Below are positions 23,241 through 32,696 of a stretch of 64,000 nucleotides of DNA, one piece after another. Source of the stretch: Heterohyrax brucei (lineage: Eukaryota; Chordata; Mammalia; Hyracoidea; Procaviidae); contig CM053143.1 of the NCBI GenBank assembly GCA_028571685.1, forward strand, positions 10,097,501 to 10,161,500, read 5' to 3'. Numbering within the stretch: the first letter of the stretch is position 1; the number at the start of each line of letters is the position of its first letter. The position numbers were made by a program, and so were the translations under genes. The notes under the pieces are model-generated. The model did not search any database, was not told where the DNA came from, and was given only the letters and a program-made list of their open reading frames with translations.

Positions 23241-26029
23241 GTAATTATTTAAATTCTGCATAATTGGATCTAAGTAAGAAATGACAACATATTATGGTAT
23301 CTGGTTCACTCCTTACCTTAGTTTTTATCCTTTGGAACCGTCTACGTTCAAGCCACCCCCTAACACGTGCCTGCATGATGATAATCATTCTTATTGTTTT
23401 TTTGGTGATCATGAATCTGTTCCCTTCTCGGAATACTTGAAAGATTTCTATGTGTGGTCCAATTCTTCTAACTTTATTTCCACTTTTATTTAAAGCAGAT
23501 TTTATCCTAAAAATAAAACATCAAATTTTTTACTATAAGTAAAAAAAGAAAATAAGCACTTCTGCAAGCAGTCTTACATTCATTTCAGTGATGAATATAT
23601 TGAAATTGGAAATGCAATTGATACACAGAATTCATATGTTACCACATTAACATTGCAATGAAGTTCCTCAAAGAAGACCAGATATGCTAGAATCACTATA
23701 ATGTGTGAAATTAGCCCCCCAAATAAGGAAATTAAAAATGAAATGAATTTTTCAAAGTTTATCAACAATTAGGAGAGAATCTGATAAATAAGACATTTTC
23801 ATTTGAAAGTTGAGGCAAGTTTAGTCAAAATCATTTTGCTTTCCCAGAAGCTATTTTAAACTAAAAACTGCTTCACAATGACACTGACGCTCTGCTTACT
23901 AATCATCATCCAAAAATTAATTTTGATTTCCAAACACGTTCAATAGAGAAGAACTATAGTGTAGTGGTATATTCATAGTCTCTAGGATCTGCAGAAGTTA
24001 AGAATCATATTGGAAACCATGTTCAGCTCTACAGTACTGATATGGACGGCCTGTGCAGTGCGGACAGACATGTGAGAACACTGTTGATATTCTACCATGA
24101 GCCGACTGCCTGTAACCTTAGTAATCTTGTATGTGTCTTTCTTTACATTCTGTTGCATTTTTTATATGATAGCCCTTTTTTCTTTTTCAAAAGTATAAGT
24201 TCAAAGTCTCGTTCCCTTGCAATTCATAGTTTATAAGCCCCCTCCTCCCACTTCTTATCAATGCTCTTATTTCTGAATCATCCTTTCACAGTAGCAGGTT
24301 CCACTGGAATGCCCAGGTCAATTCATCCACCAGAGCCAAGTATTGTCTAAGAAATGCAAAGAACACAGTTTCTGCATTCCAGGCTCAACCTGAGTGTCCA
24401 AGTGACTCTCACCAATGGTTCCTGCAAGTTTTTTCCTTGTGCTTCCATTTTCTTCTCTGATTCTGTTTTTGATTTCTACATTAAGCTGGTCCATGAACAC
24501 CTTTTTCTGTTTTGTACATAGTCATTTTTTTATTCCCTTGGCAACTAAACTATTGCCAGACTTATTTTGATTATTTGACCCAGCCATGCAGTCTCTGTTG
24601 AGCAGTAGATGACAGGCAATCCCAGCTGTGTCATTTTTCATTTGTCTTTTTTTTTTTTTTTTTTTTTGTGGAATCTTCTAACATTCTCTGGGTTGTGTGC
24701 CACTTGCACACCACCATAGCTAAATCAGTCAAGAAATAATTACATGTACACTAGAATGGAGATCAGCTCCATATTAAGAAACTTACGTAACAAGTAGTAT
24801 TCCTCAGACATTGTTTTTGATTCTTTGACCTTTCTACTCTCAGGGTGCCTCAACTGACTAAAGAGAGCTGCTGAGGCAGCACGAATTGTGCTTTGTATTT
24901 ACTTTTGAGTTATAGTTAAAAATGGAGAGCTGAGACTGTCACCTCTTTCTGTGCCTATATGTGTAAATTTAAAAAGTCTTTTCCCTCCTTAAAAAAAAGA
25001 AAATTATACTTTTATGATGTTCTTACAACTAGCTCTTTTTTCTTTATATCTGTGGCTGTTTCTTTCTCTCATCCTGTCTCAAACTTTTGTAGATTAATAA
25101 GTCATAAAAATATATCATTTTGTGTCTTAGAGAGAAAGCTTACTCAAAAAGACAAATCTATCTCAAAATAGAAAGAAAACAAAGAATTTGTTTATTTCTT
25201 CCTTTCTTTGCTTACATCAAGACTGATTTTCAGTGGCCTAGGGAAGATAGAGTTCTACCTTCTAAGAGACTTTGTTAGTTCATATATCAAATTTAATGAA
25301 TGGGCCTTGATGTATGAGATAAAGTGGGAGTGCAGATGAAATGGAAATACTTTTTTCTGGCTTGTCCAGAATTTCAGGAGCTACATTGAAACCTAAACAA
25401 TTCTGAGTTCATGAGATTTTCTCTTCTCAAAAATAAGTATTATGAAAATATCCAAATTAGTGAGTCAAGGTAGGAAAGCACTATGTTCTAATGACAGGCT
25501 GTAAACAAATCTTACAGGGACATGAGTGATTGTAGGGTGATGTGAACTGTTCACCACTGAGGCACCAGCAGTCATGATAGAGCTCTACTACCTCCTAAGT
25601 AGCTTTGAACTTTACACAGTTCTCAGTCAACTACTTTTTTGTGTGTGTGAGGGGTTATGTGTGCACAGATATTAGATACTTCAGCTAAAATCTATACTTA
25701 ATATGAATTATGAACACCTGAAACTACATTAAGTAAAATAACTACAAAGAAAAAGAAATACATTTCAAAAATGATGGATGTGTTTTGTTTGCTTTTTCAT
25801 CCATGAGAAAAGAAAATAACTTTATCTTAGTTCCATGACATACAAACTGTTCTAAACAGTACATTTCTAGGATGTTAAAAAAAAGAGAGAAATTTGAGAT
25901 TGCAGAATAGCTTATAGAAAACTGTAAACTGTACTTGCAAATAATTAGTTTAATAGGAAGCTATTTGGACAATGTTATGACAACTTTCATCAGTTTAATT
26001 ACAAAATGTGCAAAGAGCTAGAGTTAGAA
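23241..26029. other. Largely single-copy AT-rich DNA
   Basis: No repeat family or exon was recognised across about 2.8 kb apart from a 21-base poly(T) and a short GTGTGTGTG run near 25641. Short open frames here show no conserved motif. Confidence 0.45.
24647..24667. repeat. Poly(T) tract, 21 bases
   Basis: A homopolymer within unique-looking DNA. It could mark the 3' end of a minus-strand retroposed sequence, but the DNA to the right was not recognised. Confidence 0.9.
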
Positions 26030-27893
26030 GACTAAAAGAGAAGACTGAAAGAACTGAAGAAAAAATTCAAGCCTTGAGTTGCAGTACTGTAGGATCCTAC
26101 AGGCAAAATACTGAACAACATAGGAAACATCAAAACAAGATCCAAAGAATACACAGAGTCACTACACTGTACTAAAAGAACTGGTTCATGCTACTGGCAG
26201 TTCACTGTATCTTCAGTATTGTCCACCAGCACCCTAATTCAAAGACATCAATTCTTTGATCTTCCTCATTCATTGTCCAGCTCTAAAATGCACACGGGGT
26301 GACTGTAACTACCATGGCATTGGTCAGGCACACCTTAGTTTTCAAGGTGACATGTTTACATTTCAGGAGACGGCAAATGATCAAGAATCAGAGGTACAGA
26401 AGGAAGAATCCAAGCTATGCTGAGGCATTGATGAAAAAAACACAAAGATTCCTGTAACTGATAAAATATTAATAGAAATGTTTAAACAAATGGATGCAAT
26501 TCCAGAACCGCTCACTCATTATGAGAAGAAATTTGGAAGACAGCCACCTGCCCATTCCAAGGAAAGATGATCTATCAAAATGCAGAAATTATCAAGCAAT
26601 AGCATTATATTATGTGCCAGTAAAACTTTGCTGAAGGTCATTCAAAACAGTTGCAATGGTATAAAGACAGAGAACTGCCAGAAATTCAAGGCAGATTCAG
26701 AAGAGGACATGGAATGAGGGATATCATTGATGATGTCAGATGATCTTCGCTGAAAGTAGAGAAATACCAGAAAAATGTTTACCATGCTTTATGTTAGTCA
26801 ATCATATGGAAATGTATTTGACTGTGTGTATCATAACAAATTACGGATAGCACCGCAAAGAATGAGAAATCCAAACACTCAATTCTGCTCATGCAGAACC
26901 TGTATATAGATGCAAACATAGTCATTAGGACAGAATAAAGAGATTGATGGTTTAAAATCAGGAAAGCTGTATATCAGGGTGTATCCTTTCACCTCACTGA
27001 TTCAATCTGTATGCTGAACAAATAATCTCAGGAGCTAGACAGTATGGAGAAGAATATGGCATCAGGACTGGAGGAAGACTCACTAATAACCTGTGATACG
27101 CATATGATACAACCTTGCTTGCAGGAAGTGAGGAGGATTTGAAGCACTTACTGATGAATATCAAACACTACAACCTTCATTATGAATTACACCTCAAAAA
27201 ACAAAAAAAGAAGAAGAAGACAAACATCCCAGTAACTGAATCAATGTGCAATATCCTGGTAAATGAAGAAAACACTGAAGTTGACATGGATTTCATTTCA
27301 CCTGGATCCACAATCAATACCTATGGAAGGAGCAATCAAGAAATAAAAAGATGCACTGCACTGGAAAAGTCTGCTGCAAAAGACCTCTTCAAAATGCTGA
27401 AAAGTAAACATGTCACCTTGAAGACTAAGGTGAGCCTGACCCAAGCCGTCGTAGTTTCAGTCACATCATATGCACGCGAAGGCTGGACAATGAATAAGGA
27501 AGACCAAAGGATTGTTGTCTTTGGATTATGGTGGTGGTGAGCAATATTGAAGATACAGTGGACCACTGGAAGAATGAACAGCAAATCTGCAGTGGACAAA
27601 GAACAGCCAGAAGTCTCATCAGAAGTAAGGATGGTGAGACTTCATCTCACATACATTGGACATGTTATCAGGAAGGTTCTGTCCATCAGTCCATGCAGAA
27701 GGACATCATGTTTGCTTAAGTAAAGGTAAGCAAAAAGAGGAAGACCCTTCAGATGACCTGACACAGTGGTTACAACAGTAGGCTCAAGCATGGCGATAAT
27801 TGTGAGGGCAGTGTAGACCAGACAGTATTTTATTCTGTTGTACAGAGTTGCTATGAGTCAGAACTGACTCGATGACACTTTAGAACAACAATC
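26030..27893 (+). mobile_element. RTE/BovB-type LINE, 5'-truncated, with inverted insert
   Basis: It runs from a segment matching 32905 onward (AAAGAACTGAAGAAAAAATTCAAGCC) through the RT region (a decayed catalytic YAYDT at 27097-27111, then GSEEDLKHLLMNIKHYNLHYEL) to the tail GCTATGAGTCAGAACTGACTCGATGACAC. One frame of 141 codons (27115-27540) is open. A 160-base piece of RTE in the opposite orientation interrupts it at 26198-26357. Confidence 0.9.
26198..26357 (-). mobile_element. Inverted RTE segment inside an RTE
   Basis: The reverse complement reads CATGTCACCTTGAAAACTAAGG through GAAGATACAGTGAACTG, matching 27404-27566 of the host element at roughly 80-85% by eye. It lacks the RTE 3' tail, so it is not a normal 3'-anchored insertion. 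Host RTE sequence resumes on both sides. Confidence 0.8.
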
Positions 27894-29245
27894 TCAGTGA
27901 TGTTGGACTTTCCGAGTAAGGGAAGAAAAAATATATGAAAAAGTATGTCAACAAATAATGGCCCAAATGTTTTCCAGTTTTGGTAAAAACCCTTAAAACC
28001 ACAGAATCAAGACACCTAACAAACCTGAAGCACAAGAAACATGCAAGAGATGATACAAAGGCATAATATAATCAAAAGTGCCAAAAAAATGAGGAATGTG
28101 AAAATCTGTCATATGCAGACAATTTCAAAAGTAGTCAGGGGGACAAAGATAGGAATGCTGTTGCATTCCAGAAGTCAGAGAAACAACATCTTCAAAGTAT
28201 GAAAGAGAAAAGAAAGTCAGCATAGAGTAAAAGATATAATAAAGTTTAGAGCAGAAATCAACAAAAGAGAAAAATCAATGAAACCAAAAGCTGCACAGTT
28301 GAAAAAAATCAATACAATTTACAAACTTCTAACAAGCATGATTAGGAAAAAAAGAAAGAAGAGACAATTTACTAATATCAGCAATGAGAAAGGTGACATC
28401 ATGACTGTTTCTACAGATACCATTAAGACAATAAGAGGATATTATAAATAATTATGTTCATAAATTTGACAATTTAGGTAAAATTGGCAAATCTCTTGAA
28501 ACATATAATTACCAAGGGCATTCAAGAAGAAATGTATATTCTTAATGACCTTATATCTATTTTTTTTTTTTTTTTTTTAAAACTGAATTTATTTTTAAAA
28601 GTGCTTTCCAGAATGAAACGTTCAGGCCTGGGAATCTTTACTCAAATTCTAAGAAACATTTAAAGAAATTATTCCCATTCCTTATAAACTCTTCCTGAAT
28701 ATTAAAAAGCAGGAGAAATTTCCCAACTCATTCTATGACAATATTGCACTTATGCTGACCTGAAAGCCATTCTGAGGAAAGAAAATGGCAGACTTTTATC
28801 CTTCAAAAATACAGATACAAAAAATTCCCAACAAATTTTTAGCAAATGGAATGCAACAATGTAAAAAGATAATATGATAGGAGAAGATATCTTAACCAAT
28901 TGGGGTTTAAACCAGGAATATAAGGTTAATTTAACAGAAAATCAATGTAAAGGAATGTATTAACAGACCAGAAAAAGAAAAAAAGAAATGACAAATTTAT
29001 CATCAATTCCTGGTTGAAAAACAAAACAAAAATTCTCAGAAAACTAGGAATATAATGGAATTTCCTCATACTCATAAAGGACATATATCAAAACCCACAA
29101 CCAATATCATATTCTTCAGTGAAAACTGCACGTTTTCCCTCTCATGAGAAACCAAACTAGCTAGGTGGTGTCTGCTTTTACTCAAGATTTTCCAGCTAAT
29201 GCAGTTTGGAAAGGTTGAATAAATTGTAATTCTTCGTACTAAACC
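27894..29245 (+). mobile_element. Ancient L1 fragment
   Basis: Decayed L1 matching older mammalian L1M types. It has a likely ORF1 tail (27960-28200), then ORF2 blocks: GAAATCAACAAAAGAGAAAAATCAATG with AACCAAAAGCTG (28250-28290), ATCAGCAATGAGAAAGGTGACATCA, TTCCCAACTCATTCTATGA (28710), CCAACAAATTTTTAGCAAATGGAAT (28830), and ACCAGGAATATAAGGTTAATTTAACA (28910). A poly(T) of 18 at 28561-28578 sits in the middle. Confidence 0.8.
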
Positions 29246-29410
29246 AAAAAGCCAAACCTGTTATTGTCTAGTTGATTATAATTCATAGCAACCGTAAAGG
29301 ACAGAGCAGAACTGCACCATGGGGTTTGCAAGAAGAACTTGATAGATTTAAACTACTAACATTTTGCTTAGCAGCCATAGCTCTTAACCACTACACTACC
29401 AGGGTTTCCT
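29246..29410 (-). mobile_element. AfroSINE, near complete
   Basis: Tail AAACCAAAAAGCCAAACC, body GTAAAGGACAGAGCAGAACTGCACCATGGGG, head CTTAACCACTACACTACCAGGGTTTCC. Confidence 0.92.
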
Positions 29411-29641
29411 CTTTTTTTTAATTTTATTTTTTTACTGTAATTAAGTGAAAGTTTACAATCCAAGTCAATTTGCCATATAAAACCCCAAACACCCACCTCT
29501 ATGCAACTCTGTCTGATCTTCTCACTCTGTGACAGCATATTCTTCCTTTGTACTGTTTACTTCCAGTATTCACTCAGCTGACACTTACCTCATCCTCTCT
29601 ACACTCTCCCTCTAAAACGAGACCAGTTGGACAGCCTCATA
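29411..29641 (-). mobile_element. L1 3'UTR fragment
   Basis: T-rich start, then GTGAAAGTTTACAATCCAAGTCAATTTGCCATATAAAA and ACTCTGTGACAGCATATTCTTCC. This matches the 3' ends of the minus-strand L1s at 36166 and 60110. It is cut by the mariner at 29642. Confidence 0.75.
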
Positions 29642-30186
29642 CAAGATCTCACAATTAAGTTCATGAACTCATCCTAGAAAAAGTCCTGCATATTTCATTG
29701 CTAAATATCACTACAGTCATCTTAAAAGTACTCTCCTTGGGAAGCTGTGGACTGAAGCCAGCACCAAGTCCACTCTTCAAAGCAATTTTGGAACCATTCC
29801 TTCTTTGGAACTCTATCATTGTAGGAAGTCTGCAATTAAGTTCTCAAACTCATCCTAGAAAAAGAGCTTTAAAGGGTAAACTAGGTGCTGGTATTGGTGC
29901 ACAGCTTCTCAAGGGGAATACTTGAAAGGTGACCATAGTAATATTCAGCAGTGGGGTATGCAGTACATTTTCTGGGATGAATTCACAAACTTGTCAGACC
30001 TCATACAGCAACAGATGGACTTTCCAAGGAGACAGTTCCAAAGTCGCTTTGAAGGGATGACGAGGCACTGGCATTGGTGCACAGCTTGCCAAGAGGAGTA
30101 TTTTGAAGCTGATTATAGTGATGTTCAGCAATGGGATATGTAGCACTTTGCTAGGATGCATTCATGAACTTAGTTGTCAGACCTTG
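29642..30186. mobile_element. Mariner DNA transposon, internally deleted
   Basis: The terminal inverted repeats match over about 36 bases: left CAAGATCTCACAATTAAGTT, right (reverse strand) CAAGGTCTGACAACTAAGTT, both continuing CATGAA..CATCCTAG. A TA lies before the left end. Near the right end the plus strand encodes a mariner transposase C-terminus (FQSRFEGMTRHWHWCTACQEEYFEADY). A second mariner-derived element is nested inside; without it this copy is about 365 bases, far below the roughly 1.3 kb of an autonomous mariner. Confidence 0.85.
29824..30003. mobile_element. MITE-like mariner nested in a mariner
   Basis: 180 bases with its own inverted ends (left GGAAGTCTGCAATTAAGTTC, right on the reverse strand TGAGGTCTGACAAGTTTG). 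It is flanked by TA at 29822-29823 and 30004-30005. It keeps the end of the transposase region (GGTGCTGGTATTGGTGCACAGC) fused almost directly to the left end, as in an internal-deletion derivative. Confidence 0.8.
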
Positions 30187-30214
30187 TGTGTGTGTATATA
30201 GGTACTTTAATTTG

Positions 30215-30990
30215 GATAGTGCAACAGAATTTAGCCTGAGGTGTAAAGCAGAGTAGGTAGGTAGGAAAGGCTGGAGATGGGGAAGTAAATCAGTATGTAG
30301 GAAAGGACTGGGCCTGAGGGATCACGAACACTTATCCTGAGATGATCATCATGTGGAATTTGTCTGGGGCTCTGAAGATGCTGTGATCTGCAGCTCAGGG
30401 AAGCCAGTGGACCTTTGGAAGCCAGTGGACCTTTTCTTATATCCTTCCCTGTGCTTCCCTCTCTGAATCCGGGAGAAAAACTCAAGGTACACACATGCGA
30501 TCTCACTTCCAGTCCAGGTAGTGCACCAGAATTTATCTTCCAGTGTAGGAAGAAGGGATGAGGAAAAGGCACAGCTGCACTCAGTTCTTAGTCACTGCCA
30601 TGTTCTCTAGGTGTAGCAGTCTTAAGCATAGCTTCTCAGTTGACAGAGACTCTCTCCACTCAGGCACTGTTGTCCCAAATGGCAGCCAGCTCCAACCACT
30701 GTCGCAAGCACAGCAGTCCCAGTCCTAACATCCCCGCCGACAAAGATGGCCTCCACACCTACACTGCCTCTGCACTGCTGCGTGAGCAGAAGCAGGACCC
30801 TATGCACTGCTGCACCTCCAACAAAGGTATTTGTTCCCTTTCCTGTCACCCAGTTCAATCCCACAACTTTCTGCCTGATCTTGGGGCTCCTAGAAATGTC
30901 CTTTTGTTCTGTTCAATTGTTTTTCAAGGTTTTGATTGCTAGAGGGATCAGAATAGATATGTGGCTAGTCTACTATCTTGGTCTTGCCTT
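30215..30990 (-). mobile_element. L1 5'UTR-like sequence
   Basis: GC-richer block ending GTCTACTATCTTGGTCTTGCC, whose reverse complement resembles the L1 5' terminus of copy B (CCAAGATGGTGGACTAG). It contains CpGs, ACAAAGATGGCC at 30739, and an 18-base tandem duplication at 30399-30434. ORF1 and ORF2 are absent between this and the 3'UTR at 29411. Confidence 0.5.
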
Positions 30991-31049
30991 CAGGTTTCCT
31001 TCTTTATACCAATGCACAGCTGGAAATAAAAAAGTTTTTTAAAAAAGTG

Positions 31050-31535
31050 ATTTATATTGTTGGTGTTATGTTCCATTGAGTCAGTTCTCATGGCAATCCT
31101 GAGAAACACTGCCCGGTTCTGAGCCATTGTTATTCTTAAGCCTACTGTTGCAGCCATGATGTTAATCTGTCTTGTAGAGGGTCTTCCTCTTTTTCACTGA
31201 TGTGCCACTTTACTAATCATGATGTCCTTCTCCAGGGTCTGGCTACCTCTGATAACATGTCCAAACTATGTAACTTGAAATCTTGCTATCCTGGCTTTTT
31301 AAGGGCATTCTGGTTACCCTTTTTCCAAGACAGATTTGTTTGTTCTTTTGGCAGTCCATGGTGTATTCAGTATTCTTTGCCAACACCACAATTCTAAGAT
31401 ATCAATTCTTCTTCAGTCCTCCTTATTCAATGTCCAGCTTTCACATCCACAGGAGGCAAATGAAAACACCATAGGTTGGGTCAGGTGCGCTTTAGTCCTC
31501 AAATGACATCTTTGCTTTTTAGCACTTCTATCAGT
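31050..31535 (-). mobile_element. RTE/BovB-type LINE, 3' part
   Basis: Reverse-oriented RTE: near 31170 and 31220 it reads the reverse of the GAAAAAGAGGAAGACCCT and GAGAAGGACATCATG blocks, then AATGTCCAGCTTTCACATCC and GGGTCAGGTGCGCTTTAGTCCTCAAATGACATC. The strand is set by comparison with 34120-34500. Confidence 0.85.
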
Positions 31536-32069
31536 GAGTAAATATATATATAGTATCTGAAGAAAAGGCACTTTTTATCCTGTGGTAAAGAAAACCATAG
31601 TTCTATCTAATCTCCAAAGCAGTTGACACCTTAAATTCTTTTTATAGGTTTTACCATAAGCAAAAGACTATATTTCACTTCTGCAAGATTCATATGTAAT
31701 GGTCCTTGAAGATACGACAGTCATGAAAGAAAACACTTCTTTCTGTATGACATGCAGATGATCTGTAATATTAGAAATGCTATTTTTTAATATCTCTTTT
31801 ATTTTTTATTGGTGACTCAGCTCTTGTAAAGTACTAAGTCTGCGGGAAATTTTTGCAAGTCAATTTTTTTTGTATTGTTAATTATTTTGTCACTTAGTTT
31901 TCTTTTTATAATTCCACCCAACCATCTGTATGAGGTTGTTTCTCTAGGCAGCTAGACAACTTCCTGATAGGCGATAAAATTATTGTCTTCACTCTTTATA
32001 ACTATAGCATACACATACTTAAATTTTCCACATCATTCAATTAAAAGACATTGCTCCAAGACACAGGGA
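31536..32069. other. No recognised feature
   Basis: AT-rich with a short TATATATATA run near 31541. Nothing else was identified. Confidence 0.45.
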
Positions 32070-32180
32070 GTATGTGCTTTTACTCATTGTTGTATTCCCA
32101 GTGTTTAGCAAAATGCCTGGAACATTATACGCATTCAAAAATACTGTTGTAGCAAAGAATAAGTAAATGAATGACTAATA
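32070..32180 (+). mobile_element. L2 LINE 3' end, ancient
   Basis: Contains TTGTTGTATTCCCAGTGTTTAGCAAAATGCCTGGAACATTATACGCATTC and then an AAGTAAATGAATGACT tail, the typical order of the L2 3' end. Confidence 0.6.
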
Positions 32181-32200
32181 GAAGAGTGGATAAATTATAG

Positions 32201-32218
32201 ATGGATGGATGGATGGAT
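32201..32218. repeat. (ATGG)n microsatellite
   Basis: Four uninterrupted ATGG units next to the L2 end, probably seeded by its ATGA-rich tail. Confidence 0.9.
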
Positions 32219-32315
32219 AAGAACAGCTACATTAACAATTCCAAGTAAAACAAAATTTTGCTCCTACACTCCAGGAATTTATCTTTTAACATGAAAGATA
32301 ATCTTATGTACCTAC

Positions 32316-32436
32316 AGCTCTGGTGATCTGCTCCCATAAAGACTATAGCCTAGAGAACCCTATGGGGGGTAGTTATATATCTGCCACTTGGGGACATCGT
32401 GAGTTGAAATTGATTCAATGATACCTAACAACAAGC
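32316..32436 (+). mobile_element. AfroSINE 3' part (longer-head subfamily)
   Basis: GATCTGCTCCCATAAAGACTATAGCC, then GAACCCTATGGGG, then GTGAGTTGAAATTGATTCAATG and ACCTAACAACAA. The tRNA head is missing. Confidence 0.82.
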
Positions 32437-32499
32437 ATAATAAAAAAGTAACATAAGACATGTATGTTAAACAAGGTACTACAAAGTGTCTTGAGTAAA

Positions 32500-32645
32500 C
32501 CAAAAACCAAACCCACTGCTGTCAAGTTAATTATGACTCACAGCGACCCTACAGGACAGAGAAGAACTGCCACGTAGGGCTTCCAAGGAATGCCTGGTGG
32601 ATTTGAACGAACCACCCATATTTTGTCTATATTATAGTTCTTAAT
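32500..32645 (-). mobile_element. AfroSINE
   Basis: Clear tail ACCAAAAACCAAACCCACTGCTGTCAAG, body CAGCGACCCTACAGGACAG, then GCCTGGTGGATTTGAACG. The head is diverged. Confidence 0.92.
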
Positions 32646-32696
32646 TTTGGAACAGTAATTCTTAACCTTAGTTTTGCAATAACTATGTCATCATGA

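Noticed and set aside
24640-25200. Processed pseudogene starting at the poly(T) tract
   Set aside because: No reversed poly(A) signal, coding frame or recognisable 3'UTR follows, and no flanking duplication was seen.
27115-27540. Host gene with a 141-codon open frame
   Set aside because: The translation is the RTE C-terminal RT segment; it ends at a stop within the element.
30640-30942. A 100-codon plus-strand coding region
   Set aside because: It lies antisense in an L1 5'UTR-like block, overlaps frames on both strands, and shows no conserved motif.
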